DNA of 64,000 nt from the NCBI GenBank assembly GCA_025602905.1, contig JAHLKI010000001.1, positions 1,860,001-1,924,000 of the forward strand. Reading direction: 5' to 3'. The first letter of the stretch is position 1, and each line of letters starts with the position of its first letter. This document shows positions 46,419-64,000 of the stretch, in pieces. The notes under the pieces were generated by a model that did no database searches, was not told the origin of the DNA, and worked only from the letters and a program-made list of their open reading frames with translations. This DNA comes from Phlyctochytrium arcticum (taxonomy: Eukaryota; Chytridiomycota; Chytridiomycetes; Chytridiales; Chytridiaceae). The position numbers and the translations under genes are program-made.

Positions 46419-47761
46419 ATGACCGAAAATCCCAGACCCAAACTCCCTAAACTGGCCAACGGTGCACGGCCGGGATCTCCACAAATGGACGAGCCTAAGG
46501 AAATCCCCATCGCGGCTCGTCTGCGAGGTAAGATGCTCTCTCTCTTCATTCAATTCCTATATTTATCCGAAATGTGATTCCGCAGGTCCAGGACCTGCCG
46601 CGTACACTTTGCCTAGCACCATCGGCCTCAACGCGAAGACAATCAAGCGAGCTCCTGCGTATTCTTTTGGAATAAAATTAGGACAGGAGAAGCGTACGTG
46701 CCAATGCTAAACTCCCGACTTTTCATTTGGAATACAGCTCTAACTCTGGATCATTCATCCTCACTGATCGTCATGTCCTTTTCATCAATTCACCAACCGT
46801 GCAGCAGATCCAAATGATACACCAGGGCCGAACGCATTTTTCCCGCAAACAACGCGGGTCGGTCGGTCGCAAGGACCGGCATTTTCTCTCCAGGGTGGAT
46901 TTAAAAAGGAACGGAAGGACGGGGTCCAGAGTTTGACCGGTAAGCGGTGCAAGTTATCATACGTCGCACATATCCTAACCAATGTGATGGTCTGTAGATA
47001 CGAACACTCCGGGTAAGAAGATTTACGGGGTGCAGTGACATGTACACCATTCTCAACCTTTTGGAACCTCCCATAACAGGTCCAGGCAAATATAATCCAG
47101 CCTTCATCCCGTCTCGTGAGCCAAAGGCCCCTGCATACAGTATTGGAGGGCGCCGCACGTCAGACAAAACAAGTCAAAACCCTGGCCCTGCGCAATACAG
47201 CGTCGCGCCAACACTGGGTGCTAATCCAGCCCTCACGATGACGGCCGCGGCAGCCTACTCTATAAAACCTCCACGACCAGTGAAGCGTAAGCATTCCTTG
47301 TGAAGGCAATCAACCCATGCTGATCGTTTTTTATTGAACAAATAGTGGAGTCCGTCTCTCCTGGCCCCGCCGCCTATTCTCCACTTGATCCGGCGAAAAT
47401 CAAGACCGCCTCCCCCGCTTATTCTTTGGGCTCCAGATGGAGATCAGAGGGAGAAAATCCGTTCGGAAACTCTGAAGGCGCGCACCATACCTTTTTTCGT
47501 TTAACGTACCATTCTCTTACATTTGCAGTAGATGCTTTTGAGATTCAGACTGCCAGCGGCAAGATCATTCGCACATCAACACCTGGACCTGGGCAATGTA
47601 AGGATCTAATTTTTAGCCAACCACCACTGCTAACCATTCTTCCAGATACCCCTCAACTCAAGCATAGCAAATCAGCCAATCCCCAGTTCTCATTCCGTTG
47701 CAAGCATTCCGAATACGAACTTTTTGTTCCAGATACCGTTGAAGGAGAGTTTATTTTGTAG
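46419..47761 (+). CDS. Sperm-tail PG-rich repeat (STPG/ODF3-like) axonemal protein
   Basis: Seven exons, join(46419..46527, 46586..46693, 46805..46939, 46998..47012, 47080..47286, 47346..47597, 47646..47761), 313 residues. It is built from repeats of the STPG type: PGPAAYTLPSTIG, APAYSFG, TPGPNAFFP, GPAFSLQG, PGPGKYNP, APAYSIGGR, NPGPAQYSV, SPGPAAYSP and TPGPGQY, spaced 20-45 residues. Proteins with this repeat (SHIPPO/ODF3/CIMAP) bind doublet microtubules of cilia and flagella. Finding one in a fungal window points to a zoosporic species. Exon 4 is only 15 nt (46998-47012) and is needed to keep the frame. A 51-bp intron-like block in exon 6 (47482-47532, GC donor, TTTGCAG acceptor) reads through in frame and was left in; it may be a GC-AG intron. 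Confidence 0.88.
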
Positions 47762-48176
47762 AGGGCCCTTGATCAGCACTTTGGGCGGAAATTTTAGAGG
47801 AGAATTAGCACATGAGGAATTCTTGAATGTGAACCAGTGCAAAGAAATTTGACAGATTTCATTTGGGGAAGAGTACTACTAGCTCAATTAAGTTAATTTT
47901 TTTTTGTAGATTATTGTTCCCTTCAACAAAAATAAGTGGCATCATCAGATTTGTTTTGCGATCTTGCCAAGAGATAGGTTAAAAATAGACTTTGGTAAAT
48001 ATTTAGGGTCACCGAACTGGCCGAATTTAGTTGTCAACTTCCTTGTTGTGTTTAACTTGGCGAAGCACTACAGTATTTCTTGTCAGCGGGCTCCACCTTC
48101 CGCTGTATGCTTTACAGCTTTTGCAAATAACTTGTACCAAGTGCAAAGTTGAAGTCGAAGCTATTGGAGATTTATC
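47762..48176. other. Intergenic spacer, STPG to prominin-like gene
   Basis: 415 bp, AT-rich with a T8 run near 47900. No feature recognised other than flanks of the two co-oriented genes. Confidence 0.5.
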
Positions 48177-51100
48177 ATGCGCCTGTCGAAGCGCCGGCTG
48201 GCGACGTTTGGAACGATTTTGTGTATAGTTACAACGGCTCATTTGCCTTTTGTTAAGGCAATCTTGAGTTCCGGTAAGTAAATTTTCAAGTTGCTATATG
48301 TACACGTAGAGAGAATGCTAAAATTCGTAAAACTGCTTGGTTTAAAAAGAGACTTTAAATGCCGCTCTGGATCGCGCTGGTATACCCCATGCCCTGCAAG
48401 AGAGTGCAGTTTCTAGTTTTCCCAGGCCTCAAGTTACGCGAATTGATTATACCGGCGCGTCGTCGCCAAATCACCCATCAAATCGTCTGGCTCGTCGTCA
48501 ATTGGAAGGGACCAACATAAATGACCCCAACTCCAATAGCTCGAGGTACTACGCGGAGTTATCCAAACCGAGCGGGGGACTGTGGATATGGACCAACATT
48601 GCCCGCATGACACGGCAAAGTATGCGTTATGGCGCCACTAGTTTGCCGCTTCCCCCCTATGATAGCAACTCGAGTTCATCATTCGATGCAATGGCGTACT
48701 TGAAGACATTTGCCATGTACGCGATTGTGAGTAGGAATGATTACTTGTTGCTGTTCCCACGTTCTGATCCTTCTTCTTCGCAGCCACTGCTTTGCTTCCT
48801 TGGATCGCTTCTGCTGACCTGTTTCAGTAGCTGCCTCACAGGGTGCTGTCTTTGCACTTGTCGAAAGAAGCAATTGGGGCGTCGTCAGAAAGACCCTTTC
48901 ACTACGCGACAGCGGACAGTAGCCTCCATTTTTTTCATCTTCGTCATTTTCTGTTGGACGTAAGTTGCAAAACCCGAACGCGTAATTCATCCATCTGACA
49001 TTCGTTTCTGTTAAGGGCTGCAATAATATGTGGAATTCGTGGCACAGAATTCATGCATCGGACAGTTCAGATCTTTGCGGAAGTTGGGAATGGCACGTTT
49101 ACTGATACGCAATCAACCGTTGCTGCGCTTCAGGTCTCAGTTGGGGACACATTTACTGCGCTTAATGCTGCGGTCCTCAACGTCTCGACTGAGGCCAAAA
49201 AAGTTGTTGATTTAAATGCGTTGACCCCTATCGGCACCACGATTGTCACGCTGGCTAGCAATCTAACAATTTTGAATGGTTTCAAGAACCAACTTGTTGC
49301 CGAAGCTTCGGTTATTGACAACTACAAGCAAATTCTGGTCAATCCTACCAATGGTTTGGTAACTGGGCTGTTGTCGACCATAAGCAATGCAAACACAGTG
49401 TTAAACACTCAGACAAGCTCCGCAAACGCCGTTACTGGGTATCCTGCATACACGTATCAATGGGCACAGGCACCGATTTCCGTCGATGCTTCTGATCTTT
49501 CGGCAAAACGCACAAGTGTTGCAGGCACCACCAGTGTCCCCAATACCGTCAACAGCGCAGTTAGCGGATTGCCACCCTTGAGTGCAATTGCTGCCGAGGC
49601 GACAGGTGTCGGCAATAATTTAACCAATATGGTTACGGACCTCTTGAATACTAAAGTTACGGGTAAGTTATTTCGAAACAAAGTTCCGCTACGAGACGTG
49701 AGAACCGGCCTAACCATCTTGAATAGGAATTCAGACAGATGTGGCAACCCAGTTGACTTCAGTTAAGGCGGACGTGGATGTAACCTTCAATGACATGCAC
49801 AGCAAGGTGGAAGAATTCCGAGAGAAGGCCTTGGAATATATAGGCTTGATGGAAAAATACGAGCTTTACCGGTAAAAACCCTATCCTTATTTCAGAATTT
49901 GCTGAAATTCCTTAACTTCTTGACAGTCGGATCGCTTTTCCTATCATCTTCGGTTTACCAGCTATCATACTTTTGTTCATGATGGGCGGGGTTGCCGGTC
50001 GCCGCCCTGGGTTGGTCAAAGGATGTCTCTGTGCTTCCATTCCTTACACTCTTGTCGCCTTGCTTCTCTGTTTCTTGCTGACTTTTACAGCTTGGCTTCT
50101 TGGCGAAGGTAAAGACCATCATTTTTGGAAGAGATGCAGAAAAATATTAACGTGTTACATAGTGTGCCACTCTGCCTTTGACAAGTCCAATGGGTCACCT
50201 ACTCCTCTCATCTCGTTCATGACGAATGTAACTGGCTCCGACTACGTTCTTAAAATGATGGATGCGCAAACAGGGTGTTTGCAAGGTGCCACCATTGTGA
50301 ACACCGTCAAACTGTTTGTGGACCTTCCCGATATTACATCTGCGGCCGATGACCAAGTCAATAGAGTCAACTTCACACAGATAGCTCAAAGTATCAATCC
50401 CAGGTAACTCTGGTGTGCTCTGATTGCGGAAAACGAGCCGCGTTTTAACGCTTATGTTGTGCGCAGCGACATCATTGGCACCATTCAGAGTCCATCTGGC
50501 GCTGCTAGTGCAGCACAAAGTGCTAGCACTGCCATCAATGGCATTGATATGACTCCATTAAATCAGATCGATTCTTCTTTGGCCAACTTGGCCACCGCGC
50601 TTAACGCCGTTATAAACCAAATGCAAGGATCCAGCGGCGTCAATGATGCTTACGGGTTCAAGAAATTCCTGGCTGCTGATGTTACTTTGAGCCCTGGAGG
50701 TAGCCCTGCAGCTGCGCAAGATGCTGCAGCTGCAGATTGCGAGGCCGCACTTGTGCCGACACGCCAGCAACTGGTTCAAGCTCGGGATGTCATTATCCCC
50801 AATGCCCGAAACAACGGAGCGCTTTTACTGACTCACTTTACTAATTTGACCTCCATTGTGAACTCTCTGGTGAATGGCGCCACTGATATCCCACCAGCGT
50901 TCACAAGCCTGACGACCATGATTACATCGTATGTGAATGCGCAGGCTGCCGCTCTGACAACAAACGGGCCAGGTCTGACCGCGAGCTTGAGCCTGAAAGT
51001 GAATGCAGCAGCTGCGCATTTTACCCACTCGAACGTGAGTTGCAAGGCAATCGCTGATCGCACCATGGATGTGGAAATTGCTTTATGTGAAGGAATCCAG

Positions 51101-51901
51101 GGTGGTCTAGATGCCATATGGTTCGGTTTTTTCGTCTTGGGCACTGTGGGCGGTATGTCCGTTCCTATATTCATTGGGGCGGCCAACAAGCTCGCGGACC
51201 GAACTGCAACCAAGAGTCAGAGCGACAAGAAAAAGAAGAGAGGGGGTAAAATTGAGACAGCAGCCAAAAGTGACAAGGGGGTGGAGAAGAAGGCCACCAA
51301 AGATGTGGAGGCGGGTCAAATCAAATGGACCTCACCGAACGTCGCGAACACGAGCATGAAGGTGGTAAAAACGTCGGATTTGAGTCCAACAGAACAGTCC
51401 TCGTATCCCCAACTGCCTGCACCAGATCAGAATCTTTATCCATCAGTCCCTTCGCCGCAGTACGAGCAGTATACAGGTGCACCATCAGGTTATCGTGATT
51501 CAACAAATCAAGGGCGCCAGTCGGTGAGCAGCGAGCACCCTGGCTCTAGGCGTTACAGTGAAGTAGGGGGTTCTCAGCGCCCAACTAGTTCGTACATGGG
51601 AGGAGATGTGGAGGTGCTTTCACCTGCCTTTTCTCCCCGTCTCCATCATCCAAATGTTCCCTTGATGAGCCAAAACTCTGGATATGGCTCATACTACCAG
51701 CAAGATGGAGGTGCCCGTCACAACCCAGGCTATATATCTCAGTCACCAAGTTCGAATGATGGCAGGTTGTCTCATTACGACGATGTTCTCGGAGAACTCT
51801 CAAATCGCATTAGTTATTCACCCCCACCTAATCCAGTACGCTACGACAATTATTATGCAGGCGGTGCCGGGGCCAGCTATCGGGGTCCCAGCCATCGTTA
51901 A
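48177..51901 (+). CDS. Prominin-like pentaspan membrane protein
   Basis: Eight exons, join(48177..48273, 48350..48726, 48784..48959, 49016..49662, 49727..49871, 49927..50108, 50163..50403, 50467..51901), 1099 residues. A signal peptide (residues 1-28) is followed by ~130 lumenal residues, TM1 (~159-178) running straight into a Cys-rich stretch (CLTGCCLCTCRKK), TM2 (~204-224), a large outer loop of ~255 residues, TM3 (~483-503), TM4 (~517-538), a second outer loop of ~300 residues and TM5 (~838-860), then a 240-residue cytosolic tail, first Lys-rich and then Pro/Tyr/Ser-rich. Both loops carry several N-glycosylation sequons. This order of signal peptide, 2+2+1 segments, Cys-rich first inner loop and two big outer loops is that of prominin/CD133, which marks membrane protrusions and cilia in animals. 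Topology supports this, not proven homology; a tweety-like family is the alternative. Confidence 0.7.
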
Positions 51902-52142
51902 GACCAAATTTTTGTAACAAGTTTTGAAGCAATTGCTTTTAATAATTAACATACAGGCTTGTTATGCAAGTTTGTACAACGTCCATTAAGAAATGATTTT
52001 CCTTCGCGCAATGTTGATTCTATGATCGGTGTTATATGAAAGTAGGTGATATGTAAGTACAGTACGTGAAAGATGATATAAATTGCCGATTGGCGCAGGA
52101 AAACGACTATGGTGCCTCTAACGCGGCATAGATTGGTCAACC

Positions 52143-55651
<3,509 letters not shown>

Positions 55652-56811
55652 CTTTCGTCGGTTAATCTGGCGGGGGACCGGTAGTGGCCCGCGGTCTCAA
55701 AATGACGGAATTGCAAAACGACTCTACAACAAGAAGTGTTTCCGATTCGTCCGGTGCGTACCAGTGATTAAAATATGGAAGGCTCGGAGTAATTGTTTTT
55801 GCCCGCGAACCGTCCTTATTTTTCCAGGGCGAATTTAAGGGTAGCCGAGTTTGCGTTTAAATCCTCCGACCAAAGCACATTTGCAGTTGATGATGCTGCA
55901 GAATATCCCAGGTTCCGTGCCGAGATTGATGTACACAGCGGCGTAGAGTCGATTCCTAGCTGACTGTCGGGACGATGGCCCTGTTGTTTTGTCGAGCTAT
56001 ATGGGTATTCCACAACCCAGACACCCCGCACCATGTTTACGGCCGCGAGCATGATGGCTGTGCACTTTTTATGTCACGTGGTCCAGCCGAAAAGCCGAAA
56101 CTTCAACACGTCACTGCCAAAAAGCAAAAGATTGGTCGGATGATGGCAATGGCACCTCAAACGTTCGTTGAGTATTTATAGATTGTGTTGATATATTTGG
56201 GAGTTCATCACCGGGACGTTCTGGAGAGGATAGGATAAAGCGCCGCTGCGTCTTTTACAAATATTGAAAATATGCATTGGACACTCGGGCACGCGTCAAA
56301 ACGTCTCTCCCCAAGTCCTGAGCCAGATACACACACCCTATGTGCATCTCCAATGCCGACGCAGCGTCAAGTTGTTGGCCGATGCCAGCGAGGCCAGAGA
56401 ACAGATGCGGGGCAGGACTGACTTTTCCCACGAGACGGACAAAGACCGCACAAAGTGTAAAGGCGGGTGGCACAGTCGCGCAGGTCACATGGCGGATGAA
56501 TCACCGTCTCATTCGACCCAAAGCGGGTGGGATCCGAAGCACTCAACGGCGCTGCTTGATGGCCGCCGAGCTGGAAAACCACTTCAGAATCCTTGTCCGT
56601 TGCGAGAAAAAGCTCGCAAAAACAACACAATTACCTCTTCACCTATCCTAGGCAACTACTCTGTTGCATCGAACCTCCAGTTCGATTCCCCCTTTTTAAG
56701 CGGCAGCGGCAATTGTATTGTGGATTCAAGTCAAGCATAGGCACCTTGAGCCCCTACCTTATCGGCACCTCGAGACTGTAGGGCTCTGTTCGATTGTCGC
56801 AAGTCGCAGCG
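55652..56811. other. Divergent intergenic region, PKC1 and RSP5
   Basis: 1.16 kb. A 158-codon plus-strand frame (56264-56740) has no domain and was not called. A T-arm-like string at about 56672-56687 does not pair into a tRNA. Both promoters and 5' UTRs must lie here. Confidence 0.5.
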
Positions 56812-59780
<2,969 letters not shown>

Positions 59781-60541
59781 ATATTCTTTGGCATTTCTTT
59801 TCTGTACCTCTTTTTATAGATAGCGTGTGGCCGTCTTTTGCAATATATTTTCACGCTGCGGACGCTGAGCGGACGCGTAGTAGCGCATTTCCCACACATT
59901 GAGAATTTGCCACTCGCACAGAAAATGAGGAAATTCTACATCACTTTTCCATTGATACTTGAGTACTACATATAACTATTTGCCGTTGATCTTTGAGACA
60001 TTCCCGAGACATCCTTCTAGACATCCGTCCCCTGACGGAAAGGGGGTGTGGCACAGTTGCAGGGCAGGCTTGAGACGCGCGCAGTCGTGCCTGGCAAACC
60101 CCCAATAATACAACGACGACGCAAACATCCATCCCGGCCAATCCATCCATCCATCCGTCCGTATATTGTTCTCTGAATCGCTATTTATCAGCAAAGCAAG
60201 GCTCGTCACTTTTTTTATATAACAGGTGTGTATTCGGCGCAACAGAGGAGCAATTCAAGCCACGGGGAGAGATCTTGCAATTTCGTGAAGCGGAGGACAC
60301 TTCTCTCGATGGGCACCGTGGCGACTAGACGAAATTGGAGTTCTGCAGAACTTTGTTGCAAGATTTGGTCATTGGAACACCTTGCGAATTGCGCCATCTG
60401 TTCATTCAAGATGTCAAATGGGACGGGAATCTCGTGAAATCACTGGCGCAACCGATTTGTCCTTTTACGAAATGTTTTACGATATGAACAAGTACTTACC
60501 ATGCTCGCCCTACCTGTCCCGTTTTCTTCCAGTTGAACAAG
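59781..60541. other. Intergenic region upstream of SUB2, with a short CCAT repeat
   Basis: 760 bp with no coding signal. A short CCAT/CCGT microsatellite lies around 60137-60160. A pyrimidine-rich cttccag at 60526-60532, ten bases before the SUB2 start, could be the acceptor of a 5' UTR intron. Confidence 0.45.
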
Positions 60542-62315
60542 ATGGGCGAACCACAGGACGACCTTATTGATTACGAGGAGGAGGAGGACACAGTCCAGCC
60601 CGAGGCCGCTGCCCCATCCCTCAATTCCAAAGATGCTGTCTCCGGCGCAACAGATGGAGCTGACAAGGAGACAAAGAAGGGCTCTTATGTCGGAATTCAC
60701 GCAACTGGTTTCCGAGATTTCCTTTTGAAACCCGAGTTACTACGAGCAATTGTGGATTGTGGTTTCGAGCATCCTTCAGAGGGTACGTTGCAATTACTCT
60801 GGAGATGAAAACACGGAAGATTAAGCATCGAATTTCCCGATTACAGTTCAACAAGAGTGTATTCCGCAAGCTATTCTGGGAATGGACGTTTTGTGCCAAG
60901 CCAAGTCTGGTATGGGTAAGACTGCGGTCTTTGTCCTGGCTTCTCTTCAGCAACTCGAGGCAAATGCGAGTGGAGATCCATCAGTCATTGTTCTGTGCCA
61001 CACAAGAGAACTGGCATACCAAATCAGGAATGAATTCACTCGCTTTTCCAAGTACATGCCCGATGTGAAGACGGCTGTATTCTACGGAGGTCTTCCTACC
61101 AAGCACAACCAGGAAACATTACGGACGGAAAAACCACAAATCATTGTCGGAACACCTGGCCGTGTTCTTGGTCTGATCCGTGAAAAGATTCTCAACTTGA
61201 AGAATGTCAAACACTTCATTCTTGACGAATGTGACAAGATGCTGGAACAACTTGGTAAGTTTTTGTCAGAATTGCTGCATGCTGGCTATTCCTGTGTCGT
61301 CCTGGTGTGTAATATTGGGCGGGAAGCAATTTTGCTAAGGCCCCGGGGTCTGGCAAAATTTCGGCGATCGGCACTTTCGCATCGTTTTTCCCGCAATTTG
61401 TACTGAACTATTTGTTCTAGACATGCGTCGCGATGTGCAGGAAATTTTCCGATCTACACCACACCACAAGCAGGTCATGATGTACAGTGCTACCTTGAGT
61501 AAAGACGTCCGTCCTGTTTGCAAGAAGTTTATGCAGAACGTAAGTAACCTCAATTCTGTAGCTCTTGCATAGATGCTAATTTTTTCGTGATTAAGCCATT
61601 GGAAATTTACGTGGATGATGAAACAAAACTCACACTTCACGGTCTCCAACAATACTACGTAAAGCTGAATGAAAACGAGAAGAACCGTAAATTGAACGAA
61701 CTCTTGGATAACTTGGAATTCAACCAAGTCTGCATTTTTGTGAAATCAGTTCAACGAGCCGTAGAATTGAACAAGTTGTTGAACGAATGCAACTTTCCCT
61801 CAATTACTATTCACTCGCAATTGGCACAGGAGGAGCGGTGAGTGGTTTATTACGCCAGTTTCAAGTTGTTCGACCTCTAATATGGAATGGTAATCTTAGT
61901 ATCAACCGATACAAGAGTTTCAAGGAATTCAACAAGCGTATCATGGTCGCCACCGACATCTTTGGACGTGGAATTGATATTGAGCGCGTGAACATCGTAA
62001 TCAACTATGACATGCCTGACAGCCCGGATTCATATCTGCATCGCGTAAGTGCCGGCGTTACCTTTATCATAGCCACGTTCTGATCTTCAAATAGGTTGGT
62101 CGAGCTGGTCGTTTTGGTACCAAGGGTCTTGCCGTCACATTCGTGTCATCTCAGGAGGACTCAAATGTTTTGAACGAGGTTCAGGGCAGATTCGAAGTGA
62201 ACATTACGGAATTGCCAGACCAGATTGATGTTTCGACCTACAGTAAGTCTTGTCAGGATTTCACTTCTTGTCCCCCCTCTCTAAACCCATTCCCTTCTCC
62301 TCAGTGGCATCTTAA
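60542..62315 (+). CDS. SUB2: DECD-box RNA helicase Sub2/UAP56
   Basis: Seven exons, join(60542..60782, 60847..61254, 61422..61539, 61596..61838, 61900..62044, 62095..62242, 62305..62315), 437 residues. An acidic N-terminus (LIDYEEEED) and the Q motif ([23 protein letters not shown]) precede Walker [12 protein letters not shown] (motif ~99-109), [19 protein letters not shown], the family-defining DECD (207-210), SATLS, and in the second lobe [19 protein letters not shown] and [13 protein letters not shown]. Sub2/UAP56 loads onto pre-mRNA with the THO/TREX complex and acts in splicing and mRNA export. The last exon adds only a few residues (ending MAS) where other UAP56 proteins read IEQ-type tails. 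The intron at 61255-61421 (167 bp) is the longest in this gene. Confidence 0.95.
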
Positions 62316-62896
62316 ATATTGTCAACTGTACTATGTAGTCCGCCCAATTATCTGTGAGAGTAATCACATAAATGCCCGAAACTCGACGATTTGTATATTA
62401 GGAGGAGTACGATGGGTAAACAAAATTGATGCACAAAATGATTTTGTTCTGTACTTGTTTGCGCGCTTTTGCATATTGCCCCAGCTACGCCTGAGAGCCA
62501 CGCCGCCAATGCTGGTCATTATCCACCGACTGCGCCACGAGCGAAATACTACTACGGCGGCTCTCATAGGGCACTTGAGATCACAACTTGCAAGTCCTGT
62601 TCATAAGCTTGGCAGGGATACGTCTCTGGGCTGTAGAGAAGTCCTGAAAATCTGATCTACATTTCTTTCTTGGAAAACTTGACTTTGCTTCGTTGGGACA
62701 CGCGAGCGAACGACGACTGCCTTCTGAAAGCTTGAAAGTAGAGGATCTGCAACAAAGCGCTGACATACCAAGGGAACTCGCTGAAAGAAGAAAACCATCA
62801 AGCGTTGCCGGATTTTTGGAACTCCTATGTCAAACGTTTAAGGATTGTGGAAGAACTGTGGAAGCAAGGTCCTGAAAACTTGAGCGGCAAAAAGTG
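62316..62896. other. Intergenic spacer, SUB2 to zinc-finger gene
   Basis: 580 bp without recognised coding or RNA features. Contains the SUB2 3' end and the zinc-finger gene promoter. Confidence 0.5.
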
Positions 62897-64000
62897 ATGC
62901 TTTCCAAGTCTCAAGACACCTCGGACAAATCTGAAGCTGATGACGGAACTACAGAGAATGTGAGTTCAATTTAGTTTTGGATTCATCAAGAATTTGTCCC
63001 TGAGTTTGCTATTCAACTCCAGCGCGTGGACGGAAGCCAGCTAAGCGAAGGACGTGCAAATGTGCCTGGTCTAGTATCCCCTCTCCCTCCCGCACCACCT
63101 ATCGCTTCCGATCATTCGATACCCAACAAAAGAACAGAAAATGATTCTACTACTTTGGAGCCATTAGCGCAACATATCGCATCTGTTGCGCCTTCGTCCG
63201 GTTTTGCGCCTGCTTGGCACACGGCCTATGACCCCTCTTTGCATGGGCAGAACGGAACTGAACCTCCCTCATTCCAAAGTGCGTTACAAGCGGCATTGCA
63301 GCGAATCCATAGTGAGCAGCACATTGACATCTCGAAAGTCGCTTCTGAATTGAGCGGCTCTGGGGCGGACGGATCAAACACTGATGCACACCATTCAGCA
63401 GTCACCAACGAACAGCACTGGCAAGCTGCACTCAATGTTATTAATAATGTAGCATCTCCCGCATTGGCGACTACCCCATGGCAGGTCGAGAGTGCCGCTC
63501 ATTCTATCATGGCGGGTCAGAATGTCGAATCGTCCCAAACACATAACACACAACTCGATGGATCTTCAGCAAATATGATAGTCTCTTCCTCTTCACCATC
63601 TCCCGGCGAGCAAGGAACAGGCTCCGCGGGGGAAGACCACCATGCCATCATCAGTCGTGCAACAGGTGGTAACGCCACCCGATTCCCAAGCAACATGGGG
63701 CCCAAGCCGTCAACGTCCATGAAAGCGGTTCCCGACCCCGAGGATCCAAATTTTGCGATCATCACGGAAGTGTGTGATGAGATTACGGGAAAAACTCGGA
63801 AGATCTTTCGTTGTGCTTTCCCGGGGTGCACCAAAATTTGCAATCGACTCTACAATTTAAAATCTCACGTTTTGGTTCATTCCAGTAAGAGAGAACAATT
63901 GATATCTGCGTTTCTAGGTTGCTAATGACAAACTTTTTAGATTCGCGACCCTTTCAATGCGATCATTGTGCCATGTCGTTCGCTCGTAAGCACGATTTGC
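62897..64000 (+). CDS. C2H2 zinc-finger protein, 3' truncated by window end
   Basis: Exons join(62897..62959, 63023..63884, 63941..64000), open at the right edge. The first ~240 residues are Ser/His/Ala-rich without fold signals. Then ITGKTRKIFRCAFPGC begins a zinc finger CAFPGC-KICNRLYNLKSHVLVH, followed across a 56-bp intron by a second, RPFQCDHCAMSFARKHDL, which runs off the window. The finger pair, with an N-Y/L-L-x-x-H helix in the first and R-x-H-D-L in the second, resembles Swi5/Ace2-type fungal factors, which control cell-separation and wall genes. Start at 62897 is the first ATG in frame and the exon ends cleanly in phase 0. Zinc-finger identity is firm; the Ace2 comparison is tentative. 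Confidence 0.75.

Noticed and set aside
46041..46553. 170-codon minus-strand frame
   Set aside because: Overlaps the STPG start in antisense, and no domain or splice partners are seen.
56655..56700. tRNA-like T arm (cagttcgattcc)
   Set aside because: Flanking bases do not pair into a T stem and no anticodon or acceptor stem can be folded.
56264..56740. 158-codon plus-strand frame upstream of RSP5
   Set aside because: No domain and no splice links; overlapping frames of similar length exist in other phases.

Overview
The window looks like nuclear DNA of a zoosporic, early-diverging fungus, most plausibly a chytrid. The evidence is protein-coding genes split by many short introns (mostly 45-100 bp, GTRNGY...YAG), a fused alpha-beta tryptophan synthase and a cell-wall Pkc1 of fungal architecture, combined with genes expected in flagellated or aerobic lineages: a sperm-tail PG-rich (STPG/ODF3) protein, a complex I subunit and a prominin-like membrane protein. 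All calls come from reading the sequence; no database search was run, and splice sites were chosen by GT/AG signals, frame continuity and family fit.

Left part (1-11 kb): a Ser-rich RhoGAP protein (minus) whose linker carries a 561-bp internal duplication and whose GAP domain seems frameshifted at the window edge; a gene-poor stretch (2.8-7.1 kb) with four decayed copies of a 200-290-bp unit related to the 5' end of the RhoGAP gene; a complex I NDUFB7 subunit; tRNA-Val(AAC); and a GPI-anchored GH16 cell-wall glycosidase/transglycosylase.

Middle part (11.8-32 kb): mitochondrial enoyl-CoA hydratase, cytosolic MetRS with a WHEP tail, bifunctional tryptophan synthase, gamma-tubulin complex component 3, tRNA-Gln(CTG), a 1725-residue DUF3684-type protein joining an HSP90/sacsin-like ATPase fold to a C-terminal metzincin-like zinc motif, a cis-prenyltransferase and a yapsin-like aspartic protease.

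Right part (32-64 kb): an ATR/Mec1 checkpoint kinase (2685 residues), a dual hybrid histidine kinase (two kinase cores, two receivers), the STPG protein with a 15-nt microexon, a five-TM prominin-like protein, Pkc1 with an ATG-only first exon, the HECT ligase Rsp5, the DECD-box mRNA export helicase Sub2, and the start of a C2H2 zinc-finger factor that runs off the edge.

From about 11.8 to 52 kb orientation often alternates, giving several short head-to-head promoters (MetRS/TRP5 287 bp, DUF3684/prenyltransferase 347 bp, protease/ATR 323 bp) and close tail-to-tail ends (115-264 bp). There is no operon logic. Wall biology recurs (GH16, Pkc1 downstream of Rho, RhoGAP, yapsin-like protease), but the rest is general housekeeping. 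The most unusual items are the prominin-like protein, the ATPase/metzincin-like protein, the dual histidine kinase and the decayed RhoGAP-associated repeats.
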